64,000 nt of DNA from Chitinophaga pinensis DSM 2588 (GTDB lineage: Bacteria > Bacteroidota > Bacteroidia > Chitinophagales > Chitinophagaceae), in NCBI RefSeq assembly GCF_000024005.1, contig NC_013132.1, forward strand, positions 5,698,001 to 5,762,000, read 5' to 3'. This document shows, in pieces, positions 33,318 to 40,747 of the stretch; the first letter of the stretch is position 1, and every line of letters starts with the position of its first letter. Under the pieces are notes generated by a model. That model saw only the letters and a list, made by a program, of their open reading frames with translations. It was not told the origin of the DNA and did no database searches. Made by a program: the position numbers and the translations under genes.

Positions 33318-34361
33318 ATGATTCAAGCGAAAGCGTATGCAGCACAGACCCCTGAGTCCGATTTAGCACCCTGGAACTTTGAAAGAAGGGATGTTGGCAA
33401 TCACGATGTACAATTTGATATCCTGTACTGCGGCGTTTGCCACTCTGACCTGCATCAGATAAAAAATGAATGGTTCCCCGGTATTTTCCCGATGGTGCCT
33501 GGTCACGAGATTGTAGGTAAGGTATCAAAAGTAGGCCCTCATGTTAAGAAATATAAAGTAGGCGACCTGGTAGGTGTTGGTTGCCTGGTAGACAGCTGCC
33601 GTAGCTGCGACAACTGTAAAGACGGACTGGAACAATACTGTACCAATGGTCACTCCCAGACTTATAACGGTACCGAACAGGACCACAAAACACCTACTTA
33701 TGGTGGTTATTCCAATACGATTGTAGTCAACGAAGACTTTGTACTGAAAATCAGCGAAAAGCTCAACCTGGCTGCCGTAGCGCCATTACTGTGTGCCGGT
33801 ATCACGACTTACTCTCCGCTGAAATACTGGAAAGTAGGTAAAGGTCACAAACTGGCCGTTGTTGGTCTGGGGGGTCTTGGACACATGGCAGTTAAATTCG
33901 GCGTATCCTTCGGCGCGGAAGTAACTGTACTGAGCACTTCTGCTGCTAAAGAAGCAGATGCAAAAGCACTGGGCGCACATCACTTTGTTGTAACAAAAGA
34001 TGAAGCACAGTTCAAAGCGCAAATGGGTACTTTCGATTTCATCCTGGATACCGTATCTGCCAAACACGACATCAATGACTACCTGGGTCTGCTGAAGACA
34101 AATGGTGTGATGATCTGTGTAGGCGTGCCGTCTGAGCCATCTCCGATTGCTGCATTCAGCATCATCGGCGGACGTAAGAGCCTGGCTGGTTCTTCCATCG
34201 GCGGTCTTCCTGAAACGCAGGAAATGCTTGACTATTGTGCTGAACACAATATCGTGTCAGACATTGAGATCATCGATATAAGGGATATCACACCTTCTTA
34301 TGAAAGGATGATAAAAGGCGATGTAAAATATCGTTTTGTGATCGATATGGCTACCTTGTAA
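33318..34361 (+). CDS. Zinc-dependent NAD(P) alcohol dehydrogenase (CAD/YahK type)
   Basis: 347 residues from ATG 33318, which starts at MIQAKAYAAQ; an upstream ATG at 33282 only adds a poor extension. Catalytic zinc ligands are in CGVCHSDLHQIKNEW and VPGHEIVG; the structural zinc motif is CRSCDNCKDGLEQYC. VVGLGGLGHMAVKFG binds the dinucleotide, followed by STSAAKEAD, which suggests NADP. The family reduces aldehydes such as cinnamaldehyde and short-chain aldehydes to alcohols. It is divergent from the AraC-type gene and probably under its control. Confidence 0.95.
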   Translation: MIQAKAYAAQTPESDLAPWNFERRDVGNHDVQFDILYCGVCHSDLHQIKNEWFPGIFPMVPGHEIVGKVSKVGPHVKKYKVGDLVGVGCLVDSCRSCDNCKDGLEQYCTNGHSQTYNGTEQDHKTPTYGGYSNTIVVNEDFVLKISEKLNLAAVAPLLCAGITTYSPLKYWKVGKGHKLAVVGLGGLGHMAVKFGVSFGAEVTVLSTSAAKEADAKALGAHHFVVTKDEAQFKAQMGTFDFILDTVSAKHDINDYLGLLKTNGVMICVGVPSEPSPIAAFSIIGGRKSLAGSSIGGLPETQEMLDYCAEHNIVSDIEIIDIRDITPSYERMIKGDVKYRFVIDMATL

Positions 34362-34380
34362 GCTGACTAAACATACTTAT

Positions 34381-34417
34381 CCTGCTGTTAGCCGTTGACC
34401 TGGTGGTTAACAGCAGG
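34381..34417. terminator. Hairpin between alcohol dehydrogenase and rpiA-like genes
   Basis: CCTGCTGTTA / TAACAGCAGG, 10 bp perfect, with a 17-base loop that includes the end of the rpiA-like gene. No T tract follows on either strand, so it may be a weak bidirectional terminator. Confidence 0.5.
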
Positions 34418-35095
34418 ATATATATACTTCACACCTTCTTCTCCTGCTATCACGGCCTGCTGTGCCATTTGAAAGAACAGGGAATGTCCCACCACTCCCG
34501 GCAGCATTTTCACCTGTATATCCAGCTGTTCCAGATCAGGGAATGCTTCAAAATATACGTCCGCCAGCAGATTACCATTATCAGAAATCAACGCTCCTAT
34601 CTTACCAGTGCTCATACGTTGCACAAACCGCGTTTGCGGATACCGTGCCGTTATTGCCTGTTTGACGATCTCCAGGGCCTGTGGCAGCAATTCTACAACC
34701 ATTGGATATTTCGTATCCAGTTTCGGCTGTGCTTTACTTTCATCTCCCAGTAATACAAACTTATCTGCTGCTGAAGCCAGTAATTTCTCCATCACATGAA
34801 TACCTCCTCCGCTCTTCAATGCGTTCAGGTTCGCATCAAATACATCGCATCCGTCGAAGTAAATATCCAGTCTGCCGACAAACGCGGGCGCTACCAGTTT
34901 AAATCCTTTTTCATGCAATAATGCGGTCGTATCAAATGACGAAGAGGTAACCGTCAGCGATGCCTGTAAGGCCGGCTGAGCTGCCAGTTGCTCTACCAGG
35001 TACGCAATTGTTTTACCCCCTCCGAGACCGATCGTTTGTCCGGCGCTGATCATTAATGCTGCTGCTTTCGCTGCTTCCAGTTTATAGTCTGTCAT
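34388..35095 (-). CDS. rpiA: Ribose-5-phosphate isomerase A
   Basis: 235 residues. GQTIGLGGGKTIAYLVEQLA corresponds to the phosphate loop (usually GLGTGST), FDGCDVFD to the DGAD motif, and LKSGGGIHVMEKLLA to KGGGAxxxEK with the catalytic Glu. The last motif and the conserved end PGVVGHSLFF keep the family fold, but GGGKT and SGGG are departures from the common sequence. It interconverts ribose-5-phosphate and ribulose-5-phosphate in the pentose phosphate pathway. A divergent, possibly secondary copy is plausible. Confidence 0.88.
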   Translation of the reverse strand: MTDYKLEAAKAAALMISAGQTIGLGGGKTIAYLVEQLAAQPALQASLTVTSSSFDTTALLHEKGFKLVAPAFVGRLDIYFDGCDVFDANLNALKSGGGIHVMEKLLASAADKFVLLGDESKAQPKLDTKYPMVVELLPQALEIVKQAITARYPQTRFVQRMSTGKIGALISDNGNLLADVYFEAFPDLEQLDIQVKMLPGVVGHSLFFQMAQQAVIAGEEGVKYIYPAVNHQVNG

Positions 35096-35235
35096 CAGTA
35101 CTGAATGTTTTGATAATATTAATCATTTTCCGTCAGGCGCTTACAGGGTTCATAATTTTCAGATAAAACAGGTAACTTACTACCTACGAAACCTACGCTA
35201 TGCTTACAAGATAAGATAGCTCCTTCACATTACTG

Positions 35236-35474
35236 CATCAGAAAAAAGCAACTCATCATCTTATAAAAGTTACGCCAGTGGAAAAGATCACACCTGACGA
35301 TATACGCTATGCGGACCTTGCGGGAAAGAGATTCAACAAACGCTTTGAAGGCAAACCGGCCTATATCCGTATCCCTTCTTCTACCGTGAAAACTATCCCC
35401 GTCTGCAAAAAATAAAAGCGACATGGGATCCATTGAATATCTTTCATCATGCCCTGTCCATACAGGCAGGGTGA
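35236..35474 (+). pseudogene. FAD-linked (berberine-bridge type) oxidase with a large internal deletion
   Basis: The first frame reads ITPDDIRYADLAGKRFNKRF, the N-terminal part of a FAD-binding oxidoreductase, up to about 35370. The next frame reads YRENYPRLQKIKATWDPLNI and FHHALSIQAG with a stop at 35472-35474, the conserved C-terminus of the BBE domain. Everything between, including the FAD-binding core, is missing and the junction is out of frame. The gene is a deletion remnant of about 240 bases. Confidence 0.75.
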
Positions 35475-35511
35475 TTACACCTCCCTCCCCTACTTTTTTA
35501 ATTTAAATAGC

Positions 35512-35549
35512 TATATATGTACAAAACTACGTAGTTTTGTACATATATA
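35512..35549. promoter_or_regulatory. Perfect 38-bp palindrome over the GNAT-MarR promoter
   Basis: The arms are 19 bases each and centre on ACTAC/GTAGT at 35530/35531. The right arm overlaps TATATTTG (35546-35553), an exact match to the TAnnTTTG promoter element. The GNAT start codon at 35558 is only four bases after it, so the mRNA may be leaderless. No -33 TTTG is found at the usual distance. The downstream MarR-type protein is the obvious binder. Confidence 0.75.
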
Positions 35550-35557
35550 TTTGACTT

Positions 35558-36061
35558 ATGACAACAGCTACACTTTTTACCGTTGAATCCCTGTCTAACG
35601 GGCATTCTCAGCAGATCATCGATCTCATACTACCTATACAGCAGATCGAATTTAACGTTCCTGTTACGTTGAAAGATCAGCCGGACCTCCTCGATATCGA
35701 GGGATTTTATACCCGTCCGGGCGGCCATTTCTGGGGCGCTTTAAAGGATGATGAACTCGTTGGTACTATTGCCCTGATTGACACCGGACATGCTGCCGCT
35801 GCCATCCGCAAGATGTTTGTAAAAAAGGAATACCGGGGAAAGGATTTTGGTATTGCACAGCGCCTCTTAGAGACTCTTATAGCCTATTGCCGGGAAAAAG
35901 GGATAAAAGATGTTTATCTTGGCACTGTAAATGTGTTAAAAGCAGCACAACGCTTTTATGAGCGGAACGGATTTGCCCAGATTGCCATCCATGATTTACC
36001 TGTCTATTTTCCCCGCATGGCCGCGGATGAGATTTTTTACCATCTAAGCATTCAGTCATGA
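35558..36061 (+). CDS. GNAT-family N-acetyltransferase
   Basis: 167 residues with the acetyl-CoA motif A (VKKEYRGKDFGIAQRLLETL) and motif B (DVYLGTVNVLKAAQRFYERN), ending FYHLSIQS. The substrate is not known: the family acetylates amines, antibiotics or protein N-termini. It overlaps the MarR-type gene by four bases (ATGA), so the two are coupled and probably share the palindrome at 35512-35549. Confidence 0.92.
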   Translation: MTTATLFTVESLSNGHSQQIIDLILPIQQIEFNVPVTLKDQPDLLDIEGFYTRPGGHFWGALKDDELVGTIALIDTGHAAAAIRKMFVKKEYRGKDFGIAQRLLETLIAYCREKGIKDVYLGTVNVLKAAQRFYERNGFAQIAIHDLPVYFPRMAADEIFYHLSIQS

Positions 36062-36528
36062 ATATTATCGACGAATCAGGGATACTCGCTATTTCGACCA
36101 GATTACAGCGTTTAAGTGATCAGCTCCGTAAAGACGGGGCGCTGATATATAAAGCCTTTAATATTGATTTTGAACCCAAATGGTTCCCTGTCATCTATAC
36201 CTTACACCATAAGCCGGAGATCAGCGTTGTTGAACTGGCAGCGGAAATAGGCTATGCGCATCCTTCTACGATCAGCCTTTTAAAAGAGCTGGAAAAAGAG
36301 AAATTAATAGAGAGTAAAAAGGATGCGCATGATGAGCGTAAACGCCTCTTGCGACTAAGTACAAAAGGCAAGGCACTCGTTACCCGTATGCAGCCTGTCT
36401 GGCAGGCAATGACCGAAGCTTTAAAAGAACTGACCGACACACAACATAACCTGATGAAGGCCATTGACGAAGTGGAAGAGCAATTTACCATGAAAGGCTT
36501 TTATGAGCGGGTAAAAAGGAAGATGTAA
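36058..36528 (+). CDS. MarR-family transcription regulator
   Basis: 156 residues with the winged helix-turn-helix: SVVELAAEIGYAHPSTISLL (recognition helix) and SKKDAHDERKRLLRLS (wing). Family members are dimeric repressors that open when a small ligand binds. It is the second gene of the GNAT-MarR operon and the likely repressor that binds the 38-bp palindrome in front of the operon. Confidence 0.93.
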   Translation: MNIIDESGILAISTRLQRLSDQLRKDGALIYKAFNIDFEPKWFPVIYTLHHKPEISVVELAAEIGYAHPSTISLLKELEKEKLIESKKDAHDERKRLLRLSTKGKALVTRMQPVWQAMTEALKELTDTQHNLMKAIDEVEEQFTMKGFYERVKRKM

Positions 36529-36564
36529 GTCCGCCGGTACGGGTATCTCCCCCGCTAAAACATG

Positions 36565-36656
36565 GATAATTTATTGGTATCGTGCAACTTTCCGGGCACT
36601 ATTTCGTCTTTACACAAGACAACTGACGCTGCCCCGGATTAAACCAATAAATTATC
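36565..36656. promoter_or_regulatory. 14-bp inverted repeat ending next to the serine hydrolase start codon
   Basis: GATAATTTATTGGT (36565-36578) and ACCAATAAATTATC (36643-36656) are perfect arms separated by 64 bases. The right arm ends four bases before the ATG at 36661. If both arms are transcribed, the RNA could hide the ribosome site; if the promoter lies between, the arms could be two operators. Confidence 0.5.
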
Positions 36657-36660
36657 AATC

Positions 36661-38688
36661 ATGTTATTCACCTCTGTTAAAGCAAGCTGCATCTGCTTTT
36701 TATGCCTGCTTTTCAACGTACAACTGTACGCCCACAATGGTAGTATTGCATATGCCTATCCCCTTGGCAAAATTATAGTAGACGGTGACTTTTCCGACTG
36801 GCCGAAAAATAGCGAAAAGTATCCCGTCGCGATGCACCTCTCGGATACCAAACCAAAGGATGATGCCGATTTCTCCGGTTTCTTCCAGATCGGCTACAGC
36901 CTGGATAATCAGTCCCTTTACCTGGCATTTACTATTACCGACAATGACTTTATGGAAGACACCAGCGCAAATGTACGCTGGAATACACAGGATGGTCTGG
37001 AAGTAAGTATCGATGGCCGCCATCTGCTCTCCGGCTCGGGAGTAGCCTCCTTCATGTACAGCAAAAAATTACGTAATACCAATAATGCATTTTATGATCC
37101 TTTTGCCAGTGCCCTTAACTGGGATAAAGTGCAGGTAGCCATGGTCAGAAAAGGGAATACCCGTTTCTACGAATGGCGGATCCAGCTGGGCAGTGAACTG
37201 ACGACAGGTAAAACCGTCGGTTTTGACTTCCACGTATTCGACAAAGACCCGGATGGCAGTTTCTCCTGGTCAGCCTGGGGAAAGGGCGCTGCCAAATACA
37301 TGGAACCAAACAGTCTGGGGGACATAGTTTTCCTCCCTGCCGGTGCAAAATTGTCGAAGATCATGGGCAAAATCCAGTGGGATACGCCTGGTAAAGTACA
37401 ACTTCCTTCCGTCATCCGCCTTCAATCCGCGAATGATCCAAAGCTGTGGTTAGCTGCGGAAGTAGATAGTCTGGGGAATTATTCCGCCAACGTGCCTCCT
37501 GGTAAATACGAGGTATTACTGGGAGATGATCACCTTTTCCAGGACGATAAATTGTATGTGGCCACACAGCAAACACCCGTTAGCGTTACCAGTAAGGCAG
37601 GCAATAACGTAAAAGCGCCTGATCTCACCCTTTCCATTGCCCCTATGCCGGATATCATTCCTGAAAAGGGCGTTTTACTGGCTGATTTCACCCCTTCTAC
37701 CGCTGCTCAGATAGACCGCTTTATTGAAACTTACCGCGAATATTACCGTATTCCCGGCGTTTCCCTCGCCCTGATAAAAGATGGTAAGGTAGTCTATCAC
37801 AAAACCTATGGAGTGCGTAATGCCATGACAGGTGACAAAGTCAATGACAGCACCTTGTTTGAAGCGGCCTCTGTTACGAAACCTGTTTTTGCTTTTGCGG
37901 TAGAACGACTGGCAGATCGTGGGGTTATCGATCTTGATAAGCCCTTGTATGAATATCTGCCTTATCCGGACATCGCCTATGATGAACGATACAAACTGAT
38001 TACGGCCAGACATGTACTCACACACCGGACAGGCTTTCCCAACTGGCGGTCTATGAATAGTGACGGTAAACTGGATCTGAAGTTTATACCCGGAACTGCA
38101 TTTGGTTATTCCGGAGAAGGATTTGAATATCTCAAAATGGTAGTAGAAAAGATCACCGGGAAGAAAGTAGAACAGGTGCTGCAGGAAGAAGTGGTTACAC
38201 CTATCGGATTATATCATACCTTTTTCTCTAAAAATGATTCGCTGCAACGGGTAGTCGCTAATGGTCATTATAACCTGCGCCCAAGTAGTGCGGATCTGCC
38301 GGAAAGTCCGGGTATGGCCTATTCTATGCATACGGAAGCGCTGATCTTTACCCGCTTTATGCTTTACTTAATGGAACAGAAAGGATTAAAACCGGAAACT
38401 TACAATACCATCCTTTCTAAACACTCAGAGTTTAAATTTGATGATCCTAAGGAGCAGCCCCGCTTCCCTACCTATATGGGTATGAGTCTTGAAATCAGGG
38501 AAACGCCCTGGGGTAAATCATTTGGTCATGGAGGGAATAACGGTGATTTCAAATGCCTGTTTGAAGTCTACAAAGACCTTAAAGCAGGCTATGTATTTTT
38601 CACCAATTCCAATACCTCTGATGAACTGCTCCGCGACATGCGTAAGTTCATGATAGAGGGCAAAGATCCTGATACGTCTGCTCAGTAA
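36661..38688 (+). CDS. Fusion of a CBM9-like sugar-binding domain and a class C beta-lactamase-type serine hydrolase
   Basis: 675 residues with signal peptide (about 1-24). Residues about 28-225 look like a family 9 sugar-binding domain: IIVDGDFSDWP, YSLDNQSLYLAFTITDNDF and VRWNTQDGLEVSIDGR. Residues about 250-335 resemble a beta-sandwich linker. From about 360 is the penicillin-binding-protein/beta-lactamase fold: Ser404-Val-Thr-Lys407 (SxxK), Tyr483 in GYSGEGFEY (YxN-like) and His623-Gly-Gly in GHGGNNGDF in place of KTG. HGG and YSG are common in esterase/peptidase members, so this is likely an esterase or D-aminopeptidase that targets a carbohydrate surface rather than a resistance enzyme. 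Confidence 0.88.
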   Translation: MLFTSVKASCICFLCLLFNVQLYAHNGSIAYAYPLGKIIVDGDFSDWPKNSEKYPVAMHLSDTKPKDDADFSGFFQIGYSLDNQSLYLAFTITDNDFMEDTSANVRWNTQDGLEVSIDGRHLLSGSGVASFMYSKKLRNTNNAFYDPFASALNWDKVQVAMVRKGNTRFYEWRIQLGSELTTGKTVGFDFHVFDKDPDGSFSWSAWGKGAAKYMEPNSLGDIVFLPAGAKLSKIMGKIQWDTPGKVQLPSVIRLQSANDPKLWLAAEVDSLGNYSANVPPGKYEVLLGDDHLFQDDKLYVATQQTPVSVTSKAGNNVKAPDLTLSIAPMPDIIPEKGVLLADFTPSTAAQIDRFIETYREYYRIPGVSLALIKDGKVVYHKTYGVRNAMTGDKVNDSTLFEAASVTKPVFAFAVERLADRGVIDLDKPLYEYLPYPDIAYDERYKLITARHVLTHRTGFPNWRSMNSDGKLDLKFIPGTAFGYSGEGFEYLKMVVEKITGKKVEQVLQEEVVTPIGLYHTFFSKNDSLQRVVANGHYNLRPSSADLPESPGMAYSMHTEALIFTRFMLYLMEQKGLKPETYNTILSKHSEFKFDDPKEQPRFPTYMGMSLEIRETPWGKSFGHGGNNGDFKCLFEVYKDLKAGYVFFTNSNTSDELLRDMRKFMIEGKDPDTSAQ

Positions 38689-38715
38689 GCAGGTGTTTCA
38701 GGTGTATATAATGAC

Positions 38716-38946
38716 CTATTTATCCCCTTCTTTTTTAGTGCCTTTGAACAGGGCAAAAAGCGCCATTGCATGACCATGCCCCAGTTCAAAATCATCTTTC
38801 AGCCATTGTACGATCTCGCCTGCTTTTACACCACCAGCCAGTTGGCCCTTTGTAAGAAACCCTTTCTGCTCCGCCAGCTTTTTGAAATCAGCAGGCGTCT
38901 TGCCTGTTTTTGCCTGTATATTGTCGAGATAAGCCTGAAATGACAT
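38716..38946 (-). CDS. DUF4287 small protein
   Basis: 76 residues from ATG 38946; a longer frame from TTG 38967 adds an unconserved start. MSFQAYLDNIQAKTGKTPAD and GEIVQWLKDDFELGHGHAMA match DUF4287, a small helical domain of unknown function often found alone or fused to DUF5655. Convergent with the serine hydrolase gene. Confidence 0.85.
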   Translation of the reverse strand: MSFQAYLDNIQAKTGKTPADFKKLAEQKGFLTKGQLAGGVKAGEIVQWLKDDFELGHGHAMALFALFKGTKKEGDK

Positions 38947-39024
38947 ACGTTTAACTTTATGCCTCAAAGATATCCGGAAGATGTTACTTAATGAATGGGC
39001 AGATCGGACATTTAAGAGGGGCTT

Positions 39025-39549
39025 TTATGACTCATAGCAATAAAGTTCCCTGATACCCCTGTCAGGAATATGCAGGGCCGGATTAACAAGGTGCATATTC
39101 AGTTTCCGGATCACTGCCTTAGAAGCAGTATTCTCCGGATGCACAGTGGCATATACCTGTGGATAGTTACTGCGAATGGCAGCCTGAATCTGCCCTTCGC
39201 CGATCTCTTTGGCATAACCTTTCCCCTGAAAAGAAGGCTCAATCACAAAGCCTATTTCTGCCTGCTCGCGGCCATTCATTTCTATAAGATGAATACCCGC
39301 AAAGCCAATCACTTCCTGCGTGGTTTTATGGAGTAAAACACCCATCCCAAATGTGTCTGCCGTGTGCCCGAAATAAGACTGTATAAATCTATCATAATCA
39401 GCTGCTGAAACGGGCCCTTTCAGCACATATCGCATGATGCTTTCATTGGAAAGAATAGCTTGCAGTGACTGTTTATAATCAGCTGTATATTGCAGCAACA
39501 CAAGCCTTTCTGTCTCCAGCATTATCCCGGATAGTGGTTTGTCTGTCAT
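39025..39549 (-). CDS. GNAT-family N-acetyltransferase (RimJ/RimL type)
   Basis: 174 residues with the RimJ/RimL pattern: MLETERLVLLQYTADY at the N-terminus, AEIGFVIEPSFQGKGYAKE for the acetyl-CoA site, and YATVHPENTASKAVIRKLNM. Such enzymes acetylate N-terminal amino groups of ribosomal or other proteins, or small molecules; the substrate is unknown. No operon partner is evident. Confidence 0.9.
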   Translation of the reverse strand: MTDKPLSGIMLETERLVLLQYTADYKQSLQAILSNESIMRYVLKGPVSAADYDRFIQSYFGHTADTFGMGVLLHKTTQEVIGFAGIHLIEMNGREQAEIGFVIEPSFQGKGYAKEIGEGQIQAAIRSNYPQVYATVHPENTASKAVIRKLNMHLVNPALHIPDRGIRELYCYES

Positions 39550-39616
39550 ACTACAATGCTAGTTATTTCTGCTGTATCCTACAATCATGCGTAAAAGTTA
39601 CTGATAACACAAGCCG

Positions 39617-39751
39617 TCAGGGCGCCCCGACAATACAGCTGGCAGCGGCACTTTGTCCGGCGGATGTAAACTCCAGTAAAACTGCTATTAAAAGCGCGGT
39701 AAGTAATATCACTGCAACCGCTATTTTCCCGTATTCCTTTATCTTTTTCAT
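39617..39751 (-). CDS. Small single-pass membrane protein (44 residues)
   Basis: ATG 39751 opens a 44-residue frame with one strong membrane helix (about 9-28) preceded by charged MKKIKEYGK and followed by a Ser/Ala-rich tail containing one Cys and ending VGAP. AGGAG lies about 10 bases before the ATG after a short A/T stretch. The codon use looks like a real gene, but I know no homologue. It is between the GNAT and HxlR-type genes, both on the same strand. Confidence 0.5.
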   Translation of the reverse strand: MKKIKEYGKIAVAVILLTALLIAVLLEFTSAGQSAAASCIVGAP

Positions 39752-39836
39752 ACCAGTAAATTAACTCCTGTAAAGAAAAACAGGAATACCGGATCAGGGG
39801 AAGTGGACAGATAAGGTCCTGAAGTAGTCAGATGGG

Positions 39837-40178
39837 CTATTTACCAATCACTTCCTGGCGATGTGACAATCCCCAGAAATGTAATTCGTCCAGCACTTTC
39901 TCCAGGGATAAACCATGCGGCGTAATGGTATATTCTACAGCAGGCGGGAAGGTATCATATACTTCTCTTTTGATCAGCTTATTCGCTTCCAGGCTTTTTA
40001 ACTCCCTGGAAAGGGTTTTATCGGTAATACCGTTCACTGTTCTGGCGATCGCTTTAAAACGTTTGGGTCCGCCATCAGATAACGCAAACAGGATTAACAG
40101 CTTCCATTTACCTTCCAATGCCTGTAATGCATCGCTGATAGATAACATTGTCTTCGGACAACCACCTTTTGCTAACAT
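39837..40178 (-). CDS. HxlR-family transcription regulator
   Basis: 113 residues from ATG 40178; the frame opens further to a TTG at 40217, but that part would read through the operator. The HxlR pattern is clear: LEGKWKLLILFALSDGGPKR, GITDKTLSRELKSLEANKL and FPPAVEYTITPHGLSLEKVL. A Cys is near residue 7 (KGGCPK), the conserved position used for quinone or thiol sensing in this family. Divergent from a DoxX-family gene with repeated TATCC/GGATA boxes between. Confidence 0.92.
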   Translation of the reverse strand: MLAKGGCPKTMLSISDALQALEGKWKLLILFALSDGGPKRFKAIARTVNGITDKTLSRELKSLEANKLIKREVYDTFPPAVEYTITPHGLSLEKVLDELHFWGLSHRQEVIGK

Positions 40179-40210
40179 AAAATTCGCTTTACTTTCCTTC
40201 CGGATAGCGC

Positions 40211-40241
40211 TATCCAATGGGATAGTAATATCCGTTGGATA
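40211..40241. promoter_or_regulatory. Double inverted-repeat operator between hxlR-type and doxX-type genes
   Basis: TATCCaatgGGATA (40211-40224), four bases, TATCCgttGGATA (40229-40241). Each unit is an inverted repeat; the two units are in tandem. They lie 33-63 bases above the HxlR-type ATG and about 40 bases before the doxX-type ATG, so the HxlR-type protein probably controls both. Confidence 0.7.
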
Positions 40242-40281
40242 GTAAAGCTAGGGTAATTTCGTCATTAGTTATTAAAACGAT

Positions 40282-40662
40282 ATGACAAGTAAACAATCTC
40301 CATCGAAAATCCTGCACATCTTACTATGGGTAGCACAAGGACTTTTATCCGCCACCCTGCTCTGGGCTTCCGCCACCAAATTATTTAAGCCCGCCGCTGA
40401 GCTGGCAGCCATGTGGCCATGGACAGCTGAACACCGTGGCCTGGTCGTTTTTACGGGTATACTAGACTTCCTGGGCGCACTTGGGTTAGTACTACCTGGC
40501 ATACTGCGAATATGGCCCCGGCTGACCAGGTACGCCGCATATGGTATTCTGCTGTTGATGATTGCCGCCAGTGTTTTTCATATCAGCAGAGGCGAAGCCA
40601 ACCTGATTGGTATTAATATCGTATTTGCAGCAATAGCTGCATTTATCGCCTGGAGAAGATAA
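40282..40662 (+). CDS. DoxX-family membrane protein
   Basis: 126 residues with four membrane helices; the first carries GLLSATLLWASATKLFKP, the second FTGILDFLGALGLVLPGILR. DoxX proteins resemble the small subunit of thiosulfate:quinone oxidoreductase and occur widely in redox-stress loci. Its partner regulator is the divergent HxlR-type gene. A second DoxX gene near an HxlR gene lies at 61701-62078. Confidence 0.88.
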   Translation: MTSKQSPSKILHILLWVAQGLLSATLLWASATKLFKPAAELAAMWPWTAEHRGLVVFTGILDFLGALGLVLPGILRIWPRLTRYAAYGILLLMIAASVFHISRGEANLIGINIVFAAIAAFIAWRR

Positions 40663-40747
40663 TCGCACTATTTTATCATGAAGAACGGCAGGACCAATTT
40701 TATATATAATGTAAAATAAATCTATAAGATTTACGTTAAGCCGATAT

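Noticed and set aside
36661..38688. Calling the serine hydrolase an antibiotic-resistance beta-lactamase
   Set aside because: The third motif is HGG rather than KTG and the second is YSG rather than YAN, more typical of esterases and peptidases of this fold.
40179..40217. Upstream extension of the HxlR-type gene to a TTG start
   Set aside because: It would read through the TATCC/GGATA operator boxes; ATG 40178 gives a normal HxlR N-terminus.
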